A stretch of DNA of 35,342 bases. Source: a bacterium. GTDB taxonomy: Bacteria > Chloroflexota > Chloroflexia > Chloroflexales > Kallotenuaceae. The notes under the pieces are model-generated. The model was not told the DNA's origin and made no database searches. It saw nothing but the letters and a program-made list of their open reading frames with translations. Below, in pieces: positions 7,485 to 18,693 of this stretch; positions within the stretch are counted from its first letter, which is position 1; every line of letters starts with the position of its first letter. Position numbers and translations under genes: made by a program. Where the stretch lies: the NCBI GenBank assembly GCA_016781525.1, contig JADDQE010000247.1, positions 1 to 35,342 of the forward strand, written 5' to 3'.

Positions 7485-9620
7485 ATGCAAGAAATTTGGC
7501 CAGGAAAACCCTACCCGTTGGGCGCGACCTGGGATGGCCTCGGCGTCAACTTCGCTCTCTTCTCGGAGCACGCGACCGCAGTCGATGTGTGCTTGTTTGA
7601 TGCCCAAGACCCGACTCGTGAGGTCAAGCGCATCCGCATGCCTGAGCAGACCGACTACGTTTGGCACGTCTACCTGCCCTACGTTATGCCAGGCCAACTC
7701 TACGGCTATCGCGTCCATGGGCCGTATGCGCCAGAGCAAGGCGACCGCTTTAATCCGAATAAGCTCCTGATCGACCCCTACGCGAAAGCTCTCAGCGGCA
7801 CCGTGCAGTGGAGCGATGCGATGCAGGCCTATCCCGTCGGGCACCCTCAGAAGGATCTTGTTCTCGACACCGCCGATAGCGCGGCGGGTTTGCCTAAGTC
7901 GGTCGTGATCGATACAGCCTTCGACTGGGGCGACGACAAACATCCCAATACGCCGCTGTATCAGTCGGTGATTTACGAGCTGCATGTTAAGGGCTTTACC
8001 AAACTACATCCCGAGCTGCCTCAGCACGTGCGCGGCACCTATGCCGCGCTCGCCAGTCCGCCCGTCATCGAGTATCTCCAGAGCCTCGGCATTACCGCCG
8101 TAGAGCTCCTACCAGTCCATCAGTTTGTCGATGATCGTGTACTCGTCGACCGCGGCCTGCGCAACTACTGGGGCTATAATACGACTGGCTACTTTGCGCC
8201 CGACGTACGCTACTCGGCCGGAGGCACGCGCGGCGAACAGGCGCGCGAGTTCAAGACGATGGTCAAGACGCTGCACGCGGCGGGCATCGAAGTCATTCTG
8301 GACGTCGTTTACAACCACACCGCGGAAGGCAACCACCTCGGACCAACACTGTCGTTCCGCGGCATCGACAACGCCTCGTACTACCGGCTGGTGCCGAACG
8401 ACCCGCGCTTCTACATGGACTTCACGGGCTGTGGCAACACACTCAATGCGGTCAACCCGCGCACCTTGCAGCTGATCATGGATAGCTTGCGCTACTGGGT
8501 CCTGGAGATGCACGTCGACGGATTTCGCTTCGACCTCGCCTCAGCATTGGCTCGTGAGCTGCACGACGTAGACCGTTTGAGCTCCTTCTTTGACATTATT
8601 CACCAGGACCCGGTTTTGTCGCAGGTGAAGCTGATAGCCGAGCCTTGGGACGTCGGCGCTGGCGGCTATCAAGTCGGCAATTTTCCCGTCCTGTGGGCGG
8701 AGTGGAACGGCAAATACCGCGACTCCGTCCGCTCCTTCTGGCGCGGCGATGCGGTCGGCGTGGGCGAGCTCGCCTTTCGGCTTTCAGGCTCGAGCGACTT
8801 GTATCAGCACAACGGGCGGCGGCCGTATGCCAGCATCAACTTCGTGACCGCGCACGACGGCTTTACGCTGCACGATCTCGTCAGCTACAACCAGAAGCAC
8901 AACGAGGCCAACGGCGAGAACAACCGCGATGGCGAGAGTCACAACCTGAGCTGGAACTGCGGCGTCGAGGGACCGACCGAGGCACCTGAAATCGTTAGTC
9001 TACGCGAGAAACAAAAGCGTAACTTACTTGCAACGCTGTTGCTTTCGCAGGGCGTACCAATGATGTGCGGAGGCGACGAGCGCGGACGAACCCAGCGCGG
9101 CAACAACAACGCGTATTGCCAGGATAATGAAATCTCGTGGGTGGACTGGACGCTAAGCGAGCGTGACGAGAAGCTGCTGGACTTCACCAAGCGCTTGATC
9201 GCGCTCCGCACCGCACATCCGGTTCTCAAACGCCGCCGCTTCTTCCAAGGACGACAAATTCACGGCGGTGGGATTCGCGACATCGCCTGGTTCCAGCCCG
9301 ATGGCAGCGACATGACCGAAGAGGCCTGGGACAATGGCCTGGTGCGGACGCTCGGCATGCGGCTTAATGGCATGGCGATCGAGGAGACCGACGAGCGCGG
9401 CGAGCATATCACCGACGACATGTTGCTGCTGCTCATCAACGGCAACGACCAGCCACAAGGCTTTAAGCTGCCGGGGCCGCCCACCTCACCGCGATGGGAA
9501 GTCATGCTGGATACCAACACTCCGGAGCTCAGGGAGGGCCGTACTGCAGCGCCCGGCGAAATCTTCGAGCTTCACCCTCGGACACTTGTTCTTCTCCGAC
9601 AGCCGAAGGAGCTGCTATGA
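7485..9620 (+). CDS. glgX: Glycogen debranching enzyme GlgX/TreX
   Basis: GH13 subfamily 11 enzyme that hydrolyses alpha-1,6 branches of glycogen, releasing linear malto-oligosaccharides for TreY. The N-terminus [20 protein letters not shown] is the classic start of the CBM48 domain (about residues 5-110). The catalytic barrel shows VVYNHTAEG, nucleophile Asp350 (DGFRFDLAS), acid/base Glu386 (IAEPWDVG) and Asp458 (TAHDGFTL). Late motifs [19 protein letters not shown] are also family-typical. At 711 residues it is full length. The start ATG at 7485 has only a weak AGGA 5 bases upstream, which fits coupling to upstream translation. Its stop overlaps the treZ start (ATGA). In treY-treZ operons this protein is often called TreX. 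Confidence 0.96.
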   Translation: MQEIWPGKPYPLGATWDGLGVNFALFSEHATAVDVCLFDAQDPTREVKRIRMPEQTDYVWHVYLPYVMPGQLYGYRVHGPYAPEQGDRFNPNKLLIDPYAKALSGTVQWSDAMQAYPVGHPQKDLVLDTADSAAGLPKSVVIDTAFDWGDDKHPNTPLYQSVIYELHVKGFTKLHPELPQHVRGTYAALASPPVIEYLQSLGITAVELLPVHQFVDDRVLVDRGLRNYWGYNTTGYFAPDVRYSAGGTRGEQAREFKTMVKTLHAAGIEVILDVVYNHTAEGNHLGPTLSFRGIDNASYYRLVPNDPRFYMDFTGCGNTLNAVNPRTLQLIMDSLRYWVLEMHVDGFRFDLASALARELHDVDRLSSFFDIIHQDPVLSQVKLIAEPWDVGAGGYQVGNFPVLWAEWNGKYRDSVRSFWRGDAVGVGELAFRLSGSSDLYQHNGRRPYASINFVTAHDGFTLHDLVSYNQKHNEANGENNRDGESHNLSWNCGVEGPTEAPEIVSLREKQKRNLLATLLLSQGVPMMCGGDERGRTQRGNNNAYCQDNEISWVDWTLSERDEKLLDFTKRLIALRTAHPVLKRRRFFQGRQIHGGGIRDIAWFQPDGSDMTEEAWDNGLVRTLGMRLNGMAIEETDERGEHITDDMLLLLINGNDQPQGFKLPGPPTSPRWEVMLDTNTPELREGRTAAPGEIFELHPRTLVLLRQPKELL

Positions 9621-11554
9621 CCTGGGAGTTACCAATTGGCGCACAGGTGACGCCGCAGGGCGTCCGCTTTCGGGTCTGGGCGCCAGCCGCACAGGAAGTC
9701 GCCGTCGCCCTCTTTGTCGATGGGCGAACCGAGACGACCCACCAGCTTACGCCGGCCGGGGGCGGCTACTGGCAAACCGAAGTACCAGGAATCGGCGCCG
9801 GTGCCCGCTACGCCTACAGCATCGACGGCGACGATCCACGTCCCGATCCGGCATCACGGTGGCAGCCGGACGGAGTTCATGGGCCGTCAGCGGTGGTCGA
9901 TCCATCAGCCTTTCGCTGGAGCGATGCTGCATGGCAGGGGATACCGCGCGACGACCTTGTGATCTATGAAGTGCACGTCGGTACCGCGACGGATGAGGGG
10001 ACCTTTGAGGCCCTGATCCCAAAATTGCCCTACTTCAAGGACTTAGGGGTAACGGCGCTCGAGATAATGCCGATCGGGGATTTCCCAGGTCATCGCAACT
10101 GGGGCTATGATGGCGTGGATCTGTACGCTCCAGCCAACAGCTATGGCGGTCCCGAAGGCTTCAAGCGGCTGGTCGACGCGGCCCACGCACAGGGTCTTGC
10201 GATTATTCTGGACGTCGTCTACAACCACTTTGGTCCGGATGGCAACTACCTGCGCGTCTTCAGCTCGAGCTATTTCACTGATCGTCACCATACGCCTTGG
10301 GGTGATGCGCTCAACCTGGACGGTCCTGGGTCAGAAGCCGTGCGTGCCTTCTTAATCGATAACGCGCTGCACTGGGCGCATGAGTACCACGTCGACGGGC
10401 TTCGGCTCGATGCGACGCACGCGCTGATCGACGATAGCCCAGTCCACTTCCTCCAGCAGCTGACTGACACTCTTCGCAGCTCACTAGCGGAAGGTCGGCA
10501 CTTTGTAATCACCGCTGAGGACGAGCGAAATGACGCGCGGCTTGGCCGGCCCACAAGTCAGGGGGGGTATGGCATCGACGCAATTTGGGCCGACGACTTC
10601 CACCACGAGACCCGAATCGCGCTGACTGGCGAACAGAGCGGTTACTACGCCGATTATACCGGCAGCACCGCCGACCTTGCGTCGACCATACGTGACGGCT
10701 GGTTCTATCAGGGCCAGTATTCGGCGACAAACAAGCACAACCGCGGAACAAAGCCGCAGGCGCTTGATCTCCCGCAGTTTGTCTATTGCATCCAAAACCA
10801 CGATCAGGTAGGCAATCGGCCCCTCGGCGATCGGCTCAACCATGTTGTCGAACCTGAGGCCTATCGCGCGCTCTCGGCCCTGCTCCTGCTCGTTCCACAA
10901 ACTCTGCTCCTGTTCCAGGGCCAGGAGTGGGCAGCCAGCACGCCCTTTATGTACTTTACCGACCATAACCCCGAGCTGGGCAAGCTGGTGACGGAGGGAC
11001 GGCGTAACGAGTTCGAGGGCTTTTGGCGCGAAACGCACATCGAGGTACCTGACCCGCAGGCACCTGAGACCTTCGAGCGCTCGAAGCTCCAGTGGGATGA
11101 GATCGAGCAGCCGCAGCACACAGATACGCTTGAGCTATACCGCGATCTGATCCGCATGCGGCGCACGCATCCTGCCCTGCTCCGCCGCGACCGTCGTGCG
11201 CTGTCCGTAAACGTGGTACCAGCGCTCGACGACACAGCAGGTAATGACAATGCTGCGACCGGTGTCGTCATCCGCAGGCAGGGCGCGACTCCAGCAGATG
11301 AGCTGCTCATCGTCGTCAACCTCGAGGGCAGCTTCGACCGAGACGTCGAGCAGCTCGTGGCCGAGGTGAAATCGGGGCAGGAGCTGGCATTGGGAGGCCA
11401 GGCCTTAGCCGCGCCGAAGCTAAACGTGCTACTCGACACGAATGATCGGCGTTTTGGAGGCAGCCTTGCCGCCGAGCTGACAGACAACGAAGGGCGCGGA
11501 CGACGGCTGCGCTTGAATGCGCCCGGTGTAGTCGTGCTGCAGGTTGGTCAATAA
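9617..11554 (+). CDS. treZ: Malto-oligosyltrehalose trehalohydrolase
   Basis: TreZ (GH13 subfamily 10) hydrolyses the bond next to the trehalose unit of maltooligosyl trehalose, releasing trehalose. The N-terminal beta-sandwich (about residues 1-95) begins [19 protein letters not shown]; the barrel has [13 protein letters not shown], nucleophile Asp265 ([11 protein letters not shown]), Glu301 (ITAEDERND) and Asp396 (QNHDQVGNR). The protein is 645 residues, slightly longer than usual, with an extended C-terminal beta-domain. The start is the ATG at 9617, overlapping the glgX stop as ATGA, with AAGGAG 5 bases upstream. The frame is open further upstream, but that part lies inside glgX and is a shadow. 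Last enzyme of the three-gene route; no terminator was found after it. Confidence 0.96.
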   Translation: MTWELPIGAQVTPQGVRFRVWAPAAQEVAVALFVDGRTETTHQLTPAGGGYWQTEVPGIGAGARYAYSIDGDDPRPDPASRWQPDGVHGPSAVVDPSAFRWSDAAWQGIPRDDLVIYEVHVGTATDEGTFEALIPKLPYFKDLGVTALEIMPIGDFPGHRNWGYDGVDLYAPANSYGGPEGFKRLVDAAHAQGLAIILDVVYNHFGPDGNYLRVFSSSYFTDRHHTPWGDALNLDGPGSEAVRAFLIDNALHWAHEYHVDGLRLDATHALIDDSPVHFLQQLTDTLRSSLAEGRHFVITAEDERNDARLGRPTSQGGYGIDAIWADDFHHETRIALTGEQSGYYADYTGSTADLASTIRDGWFYQGQYSATNKHNRGTKPQALDLPQFVYCIQNHDQVGNRPLGDRLNHVVEPEAYRALSALLLLVPQTLLLFQGQEWAASTPFMYFTDHNPELGKLVTEGRRNEFEGFWRETHIEVPDPQAPETFERSKLQWDEIEQPQHTDTLELYRDLIRMRRTHPALLRRDRRALSVNVVPALDDTAGNDNAATGVVIRRQGATPADELLIVVNLEGSFDRDVEQLVAEVKSGQELALGGQALAAPKLNVLLDTNDRRFGGSLAAELTDNEGRGRRLRLNAPGVVVLQVGQ

Positions 11555-11721
11555 CCGCCGCACGATAGCTTGGGGAGTGCGTATGATCTTCAGCGCACTC
11601 CTCCGGCTGTTTACGTGCCACATGCACGTCCCCGCCCTGCGTCCCTTCCAACGTCCGGCACATAGGGAGCTCGCCATCATCATGCTGCTCCGCATCCGAA
11701 GCGGCATATCGTTCCCAAGCT

Positions 11722-11750
11722 TTGACCCTTCCTACCCGCCGTGCTAAAAT
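11722..11750 (+). promoter_or_regulatory. Sigma70-type promoter upstream of the C39-like gene
   Basis: TTGACC (11722-11727), a 17-base spacer and TAAAAT (11745-11750) match the housekeeping consensus well (5 of 6 at each box). Transcription would start near 11757, about 60 bases before the GTG start at 11816. This separates the peptidase/MFS pair from the tre genes. The remainder of 11555-11721 holds nothing else I can support. Confidence 0.6.
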
Positions 11751-11815
11751 CCGAGCTTGAATCGGGCGGCCGTGGTTGACCTATTTTGACGATGGCGCCG
11801 GCGAGGAGAAGGAAC

Positions 11816-12799
11816 GTGCGTCGCCTAGTCATTCTCATGTTTGCGGTCGTCCTGCTGTTCGGAGCTGGGCTGATGGTGCCTGGGCTACGAACTCAAGTCC
11901 GTTCCCTGGTGCGGCGTGACCCGCCGCCGCGCATTACACCGCTTGCTGTTGCGGTCGATATGGACGCATACACCTCGCACCGCAGCTCGGCCACAGCGGC
12001 AACTGCGCTACCATCCGCTACCGTTCTGATATCGCCGACTGCCTCGCCAACGCTAAGCACTCGCTCCCTGGCCGTACCCTCGATTGTGCCAGCCAGCACG
12101 TCCACACCCACGGCCATGCCGACTGCCACTCCAGTCGTACACCACGGCCGCGTGTACGATGCATATGTTCCAGCAGCGGCAAAGCAGGAGCAATTTTTTC
12201 AGTATTCGTGCGAGTTCGATGCGGCCTGGGTGATCCTTGCAACGTATGGCTTTGACGTCGACGCGGACGACTTGCTCAATGCCATCCCACACGACGACAC
12301 CGTCGAGCCCGCGATCAAGGAGACCAGCGAAGGATTTTTAATCTACGGCGGGGACATCACGCGTGCCTATTCTGGTGACTACACCAAAAACTATCTGGCG
12401 CGTACGACGGGACAGGCGATGCGTGGCCTCTTCGAGAAGTATGGGCTACACACAACGCTGATCCATGATCGGGGTGGTGTCGAACAGTCACTGCGATCCG
12501 GACAGCTTGTTTGGATGAAGACAACCGTAGACTTTAACAAGTGGCGGCCGGCAACCTGGGTCATGCCCGATGGTCGTACCCATCAGACAGTGCTCGGCAA
12601 TGACCACGCAGTTGTCGCGATCGGCTTTAGCGAGCGAGGTGTTGTGATCCGAGACGTGCTGGGGCCGACCAGCACCAACCGCCAGCGCCCATACGAGTAC
12701 GAGGTCGACTGGGAAACCTTTATGGCAGCCTGGGGCGCCCAATCTTTTGATGGTCTCGCGGTCGCCCCACCAGGCTCACAGGTGGAGCTGGGTCGATGA
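11816..12799 (+). CDS. Secreted or membrane-anchored C39-like cysteine peptidase homologue
   Basis: Protein of about 327 residues. An N-terminal hydrophobic helix (residues ~3-24, after two Arg) acts as signal peptide or anchor. It is followed by a low-complexity Ala/Thr/Pro/Ser linker to about residue 105, then a domain of the peptidase C39-like family. The probable catalytic residues are Cys132 (QYSCEFDAAW), His264 (GNDHAVVAIGF) and Asp280 (IRDVLGP), in the order and spacing expected for papain-fold enzymes. The GTG start at 11816 is chosen for its GAGGAGAAGG ribosome site; ATG 11792 and TTG 11786 would add a basic leader. The stop overlaps the next gene by ATGA. Substrate unknown; not an ABC-exporter C39 domain, since no transporter part is attached. 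Confidence 0.75.
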   Translation: MRRLVILMFAVVLLFGAGLMVPGLRTQVRSLVRRDPPPRITPLAVAVDMDAYTSHRSSATAATALPSATVLISPTASPTLSTRSLAVPSIVPASTSTPTAMPTATPVVHHGRVYDAYVPAAAKQEQFFQYSCEFDAAWVILATYGFDVDADDLLNAIPHDDTVEPAIKETSEGFLIYGGDITRAYSGDYTKNYLARTTGQAMRGLFEKYGLHTTLIHDRGGVEQSLRSGQLVWMKTTVDFNKWRPATWVMPDGRTHQTVLGNDHAVVAIGFSERGVVIRDVLGPTSTNRQRPYEYEVDWETFMAAWGAQSFDGLAVAPPGSQVELGR

Positions 12800-14274
12800 G
12801 CAACCAGCAGCACGGCAACGGTTCCCGAGCCACCGGGTCACGAAGTGAAGCTGTCTTTGAGGCAATGCGGCGCTACCTGGAGCGCTGGCGGCAGCTCAAT
12901 CGCTCGGCACGGCTCTACCTCGTACACGCCGCACTCCTAACCGCAAGCCTGGCACTGTATGGGCTGTTCTTCAATCTGGCAATAGAGGAGCTCGGCTACT
13001 CACGAGAGTTTCTTGGTACGCTCAACGGTCTTGGGATTGCGGTCGCCGCGGGCCTCAGCGTTCCACTGTGGTGGATGGTGGCGCGGATCGGACTCCGGCC
13101 CTCACTGATCATTAGCGCAACGCTGCAAGCTATTAGCGCCGCGCTCGTGGCAGCATTCCCAAGCGAAGAGCTGCTCCTGCTTGCGGCTGCATTTACAGGT
13201 ATGGCTGCGACCATTTTTCAGGTGAGCTCGCCGCCCTTTATGATGGAGCAGAGCACCGCCGCGACGCGCGACCATGTCTTTAGCGCCAATGCCGCGATTA
13301 ACGTTGGCCTCGCCGGTGTCGCAACATTTTTCGCGGGCGAGCTCAAGCTTTCGCTCGCGGGCGTGCTGGGTGTTGGAGCGGAGAGCGTCACCGCCTATCG
13401 TGCGACCTTTGGCTTGGCTGCCGGCGGTCTTGCGCTGTCGATTCTCCCGCTGCTCCTGATCCGTACCGATATGCGTCCGCGGACGCGCCCAAGCACTGAT
13501 AGTCGTGATACTAACCGAGAGGCGGATGCGAGCTCCCGTCCTGCGCACGACACCCGACACACCAGCGCGTGGATCAAGCGCCTTCCGGGCCTAGCATGGC
13601 TACTCACACGACTGCCCGATCCTTTGCCAGCTCTTATCCTGAGCCCACGGGCCGTGTTGGCCCTGCTTGTCTCGCCGCTGTTGATTTCATTCGGCGCAGC
13701 GCTGCTGATCCAATATCTCAACTTGTTTTTCAAGGACCAGTTTGCGATCAGTGACGTCGTCCTCGGGCGCATCTTCGCAACGGTAGGCGTAATTACTGGC
13801 CTCGCAGCCTTAGCCGGCCCGATGCTTTCGACGAGGATCGGCAAAATTCAGACTATCGTTCTAACCCAGCTCCTCTCTATCCCCTTTTTGCTACTGATGG
13901 GCTTTGCGCCGCTGCTCGGAATTGCGGTTGCAGCGGCAATCGCCCGAGGTGCGTTGTTCAATATGGCGGCTCCGCTCTACGACGCCTTTGCGTTGGAGCG
14001 TACCGACGAGGCGGCCCGCCCCATTGTGATCGGGCTCATCAATGGCGCTTACACCGTGGGATACCTGGTTGCGCCCTTTGTAAGCACGCGCGTTCAAGTT
14101 GCCTACGGCTTCGCGCCGCTCTTCATCGCCACCGCAATCTTCTATGGCCTGGCGGCGGCGGCAAACTACTTGCTCTTCCTCCGTCCCACACTCCAGCACC
14201 GCAACAGCCGGACGACGGCAAATGCCCATCACTTAGGACACGAACTTAAGGATGCGGAACACATGCGGCGTTAA
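12796..14274 (+). CDS. MFS transporter, coupled to C39-like gene
   Basis: Major facilitator permease of 492 residues with about 12 membrane helices, a long hydrophilic N-terminus (~35 residues) and a charged central loop around residues 225-270 between the two six-helix halves. Start ATG at 12796 overlaps the preceding stop (ATGA), showing translational coupling to the C39-like gene; GGAG lies about 10 bases upstream. The C-terminal tail is polar and His/Arg-rich. The family resembles poorly characterised Chloroflexota MFS proteins; substrate is unknown. The position between treZ and glgB makes a sugar substrate possible, but nothing in the sequence proves it. Confidence 0.85.
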   Translation: MSNQQHGNGSRATGSRSEAVFEAMRRYLERWRQLNRSARLYLVHAALLTASLALYGLFFNLAIEELGYSREFLGTLNGLGIAVAAGLSVPLWWMVARIGLRPSLIISATLQAISAALVAAFPSEELLLLAAAFTGMAATIFQVSSPPFMMEQSTAATRDHVFSANAAINVGLAGVATFFAGELKLSLAGVLGVGAESVTAYRATFGLAAGGLALSILPLLLIRTDMRPRTRPSTDSRDTNREADASSRPAHDTRHTSAWIKRLPGLAWLLTRLPDPLPALILSPRAVLALLVSPLLISFGAALLIQYLNLFFKDQFAISDVVLGRIFATVGVITGLAALAGPMLSTRIGKIQTIVLTQLLSIPFLLLMGFAPLLGIAVAAAIARGALFNMAAPLYDAFALERTDEAARPIVIGLINGAYTVGYLVAPFVSTRVQVAYGFAPLFIATAIFYGLAAAANYLLFLRPTLQHRNSRTTANAHHLGHELKDAEHMRR

Positions 14275-14331
14275 GGCTTGGGACAAACATCGAGTAAGAT
14301 AGAGCCATACGTCAGGAGTAGATGCGCAGCG

Positions 14332-16563
14332 ATGATCGATATCCAGAACGGAAGCGGTCTTGCATGGGAAGAGATCGACGCCTTGGTGGGCGGTCGGCAT
14401 GGCGCACCGCTCAACGTCCTCGGCCCGCACCAATTCAACCAGGCTACAACGGTTGTGCGAGTTCTGCGCCCACATTCCACCGGCGTGGAACTCCTGAGGC
14501 CCGACGGTTCCTCACACCAGATGGAGCGGGTACACGGCACGGCTCTTTTCGCGGCTCCGCTACCACACGACGAAGCTCACCGCTATCGGCTGCGGATCGT
14601 CGAGGAGGAGCAACGCTTCGAGATCGACGATCCATATCGCTTTGCGCCCCAGCTCTCGGCGTTTGACCTCCATCTGATCCAAGAGGGCACGCATTACGAC
14701 ACGTATGAGAAGCTTGGCGCGCATCTCACCTCGCAGGAGGGCGTGGCAGGAGTGCACTTCGCGGTCTGGGCGCCGAATGCCGAGCGGGTAAGCGTCATTG
14801 GAAGCTGGAATCGATGGGACGGACGCACCCATCCAATGCAGCGCCGCGAGACCGGCGTCTGGGAGCTGTTTATCCCAGGCCTGGCCGAGGGTACCGCGTT
14901 TAAGTACGAGGTACGTACCCATAACGGACATCTCTTTGAGAAAGCGGATCCCTATGGCTTCTGGGCTGAGCGCTCGCCAGGCGGCGCGTCCGTGGTATGG
15001 TCCACCGACAAACACATTTGGCAGGACGCGGAGTGGATGGCCCGCCGCGAGCAAGTGCAGGCCTTGGATGCCCCACTGGCAATCTATGAGTGTCATCTGG
15101 GCTCGTGGCGGCGCGTGCCGGGCGAAGACCACCGTTACCTCACCTACCGCGAGCTAGCCGAGACCCTGATCCCGTACATTACAGGCCTTGGCTATACCCA
15201 CATTGAGCTGCTGCCGGTAACCGAGCATCCCTTTAGCGGCTCGTGGGGCTATCAGACGATCGGTTATTACGCGCCCACAAGTCGATTCGGTACGCCGGAT
15301 GATTTCCAATATTTTATCGACCGATGCCACCAGGCTGGGCTGGGCGTGATCCTCGACTGGGTGCCGGCCCACTTTCCAAAGGACGGCCACGGGCTGGTTT
15401 ACTTCGACGGGACGCATTTATACGAGCACGCCGATCCACGTCAGGGCGAGCATCCGGATTGGGGAACGTTAATCTTCAACTATGGCCGCAACGAGGTGCG
15501 TAACTTCTTGCTGTCGAATGCGCTCTTCTGGCTCGACAAGTACCACGTCGACGGCTTCCGGGTCGACGCCGTGAGCTCGATGCTCTACCTTGACTACGGA
15601 CGGGAGGGCAGCGCATGGCTTCCTAATCGGCATGGCGGCCGCGAAAACCTGGACGCGATTGAGTTTCTCACGCAGTTCAACCTGCTGGTCCATCAGCGCT
15701 ACCCCGGCGTGCTCACGATTGCGGAAGAGTCGACGTCGTGGCCACAGGTGTCCCGGCCGGTGTACATGGGAGGCCTCGGCTTCAGCTTGAAATGGAATAT
15801 GGGCTGGATGCATGATGTGCTGGAGTACGCCGCAACGGACCCGCTCGACCGGAGCAGCGTGCACGCGAAGCTGACTTTCGCCCTCATGTACGCGTTTACA
15901 GAGAACTTCGTCCTTTCACTGTCGCATGACGAGGTCGTCCATCTCAAGCGCTCGCTTCTGGGCAAGATGCCCGGCGACGACTCGCAGAAATTCGCCAATC
16001 TGCGCACGCTGTACGCCTTTATGTATGGCCATCCGGGAAAAAAGTTGTTGTTCATGGGTGGCGAATTTGGACAATGGGGCGAGTGGAACCACGATCGCAG
16101 CCTTGACTGGCATCTGCTTGAGTGGCCCGCTCATCGCGGGTTGCAACGCCTGATTGCGGATTTTAATTCGTTGTATCGCCGCGAGCAAGCTCTGCACTCC
16201 ATCGACTTCGACTGGCCAGGTTTTGAATGGCTCAAGGTCGACGACGCCGCCAACAGCGTCATTGCATTTCTGCGGCGCGGACCGGAGGCAGCTGATCAGA
16301 TAGTCGTGGTCTGCAACTGGACTCCGACCATTCGCGACGACTATTGGGTCCGTGTCCCGCTGCCGGGTGTGTACCGCGAGCTACTTAACACCGATTCGCA
16401 TGAATACGGCGGCGGCAACGTTGGGAACAACGGCGTCGTCACAACGCACATCGGTCAGGATGGGCAGCCGTACTTGCGCCTGCGCCTCCCGCCGCTAGGC
16501 GCTCTCATGCTCAAGCCCGAGCCCGACCCTCGCTTCGGCACCGTCGGCGCTCAAATAACGTAA
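14332..16563 (+). CDS. glgB: 1,4-alpha-glucan branching enzyme
   Basis: GlgB (GH13 subfamily 9) cuts alpha-1,4 chains and re-attaches them as alpha-1,6 branches, completing glycogen. An N-terminal domain (NVLGPHQF near residue 27) and a CBM48 domain (GVHFAVWAPNAERVSVIG, about residues 140-155) precede the barrel. Key motifs: DWVPAHFPKD, nucleophile Asp412 (GFRVDAVSSMLY), Glu465 (TIAEES) and Asp533 (LSHDEVVH). Its 743 residues match the usual long-form GlgB. The start MIDIQNG at 14332 has AGGAG 13 bases upstream, a long spacing; the frame is open back to 14278 without a better start. It follows the MFS stop by 57 bases and is convergent with the amylosucrase gene. Confidence 0.97.
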   Translation: MIDIQNGSGLAWEEIDALVGGRHGAPLNVLGPHQFNQATTVVRVLRPHSTGVELLRPDGSSHQMERVHGTALFAAPLPHDEAHRYRLRIVEEEQRFEIDDPYRFAPQLSAFDLHLIQEGTHYDTYEKLGAHLTSQEGVAGVHFAVWAPNAERVSVIGSWNRWDGRTHPMQRRETGVWELFIPGLAEGTAFKYEVRTHNGHLFEKADPYGFWAERSPGGASVVWSTDKHIWQDAEWMARREQVQALDAPLAIYECHLGSWRRVPGEDHRYLTYRELAETLIPYITGLGYTHIELLPVTEHPFSGSWGYQTIGYYAPTSRFGTPDDFQYFIDRCHQAGLGVILDWVPAHFPKDGHGLVYFDGTHLYEHADPRQGEHPDWGTLIFNYGRNEVRNFLLSNALFWLDKYHVDGFRVDAVSSMLYLDYGREGSAWLPNRHGGRENLDAIEFLTQFNLLVHQRYPGVLTIAEESTSWPQVSRPVYMGGLGFSLKWNMGWMHDVLEYAATDPLDRSSVHAKLTFALMYAFTENFVLSLSHDEVVHLKRSLLGKMPGDDSQKFANLRTLYAFMYGHPGKKLLFMGGEFGQWGEWNHDRSLDWHLLEWPAHRGLQRLIADFNSLYRREQALHSIDFDWPGFEWLKVDDAANSVIAFLRRGPEAADQIVVVCNWTPTIRDDYWVRVPLPGVYRELLNTDSHEYGGGNVGNNGVVTTHIGQDGQPYLRLRLPPLGALMLKPEPDPRFGTVGAQIT

Positions 16564-16568
16564 TACCA

Positions 16569-16584
16569 CGGGGAACGCTCCCCG
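16569..16584. terminator. Short GC hairpin between convergent genes
   Basis: CGGGGA and TCCCCG pair around a 4-base loop, 6 bases after the glgB stop. The 6-bp stem has no T-run; it may help end transcription of glgB and of the amylosucrase gene coming from the other side. Confidence 0.3.
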
Positions 16585-16625
16585 ACGACGTTGTCGCAAG
16601 AGCGTTCATGCCCTACTAGTGGATG

Positions 16626-18593
16626 TTAGCCTCCTGAGGAGGTCAACTGCGCTTCAAGCCACGCGAACTGGTAGGGCTGGAGCGTAAGCGGGTGATCCGC
16701 GCTCAGCTGCATGTCAGAGATGAGATCGGTGAAGTGGCGGCCCGGACCGTACATCCGCAGCGTGTTCTCGTCCAACTGCTGCGGATGCTCGGAAAAGTTC
16801 GCAAGGATCAGCAGCCGCCGCCCCGCATGCAGCCGCACATAGCCAAACACATGGGCATTACCGGTCGGAATGACATCCATATCGCCGTCGTAAAGCGCCG
16901 GTTGCGACTTGCGAAGCTGAATCAAGCGAATGAGGCCATTAAAGATGCGGCCGGGCACAGTGGACGGATCGTGCCGGACGGCGAGCGTCGCCTGATTAAG
17001 CCGCGGACGGTGGACCCAGCGGCTGTCGTCAGCCTTCGCGGGCTCTGCTACGAAAGCGTAGTCGTTGGTGGTCCCCAGCTCGTCACCCATGTAAACCAGC
17101 GGAATGCCGCCGATGCTGAGTATGATGCTGTGCAACAGGAGAATGCGCCGAATCGCCACGTCGATCAGCTGCTCATTGCCGGATTGAAGCGCTTGCTCCA
17201 ACCCTGCCAACGAGGAGAGCGTTCCCGATACTCGCGCGTCGCCTGTATCTGGATTTTCTTGAAACGGCAGACCGCGAGCAAACGTTCCCTCAAAGCGCCC
17301 AATGTAGTAGGCGTTGAGGAACTGACGGTGACCAAACGGGTCGGTCCAGACGTAATGCGCGTCGGCGTCGTCAAAGGTCCATCCAATATCGTCATGCGAG
17401 CGCAGGTAGTTGACCCAGGCACAACCTTTTGGCAGGCGAAACCGATGGCTCAGCGAGTGAGCAAGCAGCTTGACCTCACGTGTCGCGAGCGCTTCCCATA
17501 GCAGCGCCATCAAAAGCGGATTGTACGAAAGCTGACATTCGTGAACGCCGATGTACTTGAGCACGTCGTCGGGATGCACAATTGCCTCCGACTTGAAAAG
17601 CATCGCCGGCGCGGCAATCCTGGCAATTGCATTGAAGGCCTGAATCAGCAGATGCGCTTCCGGGAGGTTTTCGCAGCTCGTGCCGAGTCGCTTCCAGATA
17701 AAGGCGACGGCATCGAGCCGCAGGATTTCAACGCCCGCGTTAGCGATAAAGAGCATCTCCTCGGCCATGGCACGGAAGACCGCTGGATTCGCGTAGTTGA
17801 GGTCCCACTGGAAGCTGTTGAAGGTTGTCCAAACCCAGCGCTGGAGGTCGTCCCGCCACGTGAAGCTACCGCGGCGAACTGTAGGGAAAATTTCACGCAA
17901 TGTGCGCTCGTAGGCATCGGGCATCGTGCGATCCGGAAACAGATAGTAGAATTCCTGGTACTCCGGATCGCCGGCAATGGCGCGCTGCGCCCACGGATGC
18001 TCGTCGGAGGTGTGGTTAAAGACAAAATCGAGCACTAAGCTGATACCCTCAGATTGGAGCGCCTGCGCCAGAGCGGTCAGGTCGTCCATCGTGCCCAGCC
18101 GCTGGTTGACCACGCGATAGTTGCTAACGGCATAACCGCCGTCGCTGTTACCCGCGGGCGCGTCGAAGAGTGGCATCAGATGCAGATAGGTAAGGCCAAG
18201 CTCCTTGAAGTAGGGGATCGAGTCGTGCAGCTGCGCTAACGTGCCGCTAAACAAGTCGACGTACAATACCCCGCCAACCATCGCCTGCGACTGGAACCAC
18301 TCAGGATCGGCCTCGCGTGCGGCGTCGATTTGCTTCAGCCACGGCGCCCGCCGCTGCCAGCTCTGTGCAGCAGCCAGCAGTAGCTGCTCGAGATGGTAGA
18401 AGAAGTCGTACTGCTGACCATAGAGCTGGATCAGCAGCCCAAATAGGCGCTCCCATTCCCGCCGCAGGCGCGCCTCGAAGGCATTCCAGTCCATCTCCGT
18501 CCCGCCCGCTGAGTGAAAGCTCGCTTGTATCCGAGGCAGCAACCGTACTAAGGATTGCGCCGCCTGCTGTCGGACCCTCTCGCTCTCCCCCAT
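16626..18593 (-). CDS. ams: Amylosucrase (GH13 subfamily 4)
   Basis: Amylosucrase transfers the glucosyl part of sucrose onto a growing alpha-1,4 glucan and frees fructose, without nucleotide sugar. The match to the Neisseria polysaccharea enzyme, as I remember it, is extensive: [46 protein letters not shown] and [15 protein letters not shown]. Catalytic residues Asp294 (LRLDAVAF), Glu336 (FKSEAIV) and Asp401 (SHDDIGW) each sit exactly 8 positions after Asp286, Glu328 and Asp393 of that enzyme. The all-helical N-terminal domain typical of GH13_4 is present (residues ~1-95). The protein is 655 residues, full length. Start ATG 18593 has GAGGTGA just upstream. A fructokinase gene lies 100 bases upstream on the same strand. 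Close relatives (sucrose phosphorylase/hydrolase-like) are less likely given the motif identity. Confidence 0.92.
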   Translation of the reverse strand: MGESERVRQQAAQSLVRLLPRIQASFHSAGGTEMDWNAFEARLRREWERLFGLLIQLYGQQYDFFYHLEQLLLAAAQSWQRRAPWLKQIDAAREADPEWFQSQAMVGGVLYVDLFSGTLAQLHDSIPYFKELGLTYLHLMPLFDAPAGNSDGGYAVSNYRVVNQRLGTMDDLTALAQALQSEGISLVLDFVFNHTSDEHPWAQRAIAGDPEYQEFYYLFPDRTMPDAYERTLREIFPTVRRGSFTWRDDLQRWVWTTFNSFQWDLNYANPAVFRAMAEEMLFIANAGVEILRLDAVAFIWKRLGTSCENLPEAHLLIQAFNAIARIAAPAMLFKSEAIVHPDDVLKYIGVHECQLSYNPLLMALLWEALATREVKLLAHSLSHRFRLPKGCAWVNYLRSHDDIGWTFDDADAHYVWTDPFGHRQFLNAYYIGRFEGTFARGLPFQENPDTGDARVSGTLSSLAGLEQALQSGNEQLIDVAIRRILLLHSIILSIGGIPLVYMGDELGTTNDYAFVAEPAKADDSRWVHRPRLNQATLAVRHDPSTVPGRIFNGLIRLIQLRKSQPALYDGDMDVIPTGNAHVFGYVRLHAGRRLLILANFSEHPQQLDENTLRMYGPGRHFTDLISDMQLSADHPLTLQPYQFAWLEAQLTSSGG

Positions 18594-18693
18594 TCTTCAC
18601 CTCGATAGGCCTTGCGTACTGCTGCTCAAATTTTCCACGCCACCACTGCGCCCTTTAAGGTACAGCACGGAGCATACCCTGGCGCACCCACAC

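Noticed and set aside
11544-11747. 67-codon frame after treZ
   Set aside because: It overlaps the treZ end, has no ribosome site or recognisable motif, and crosses the promoter region at 11722.
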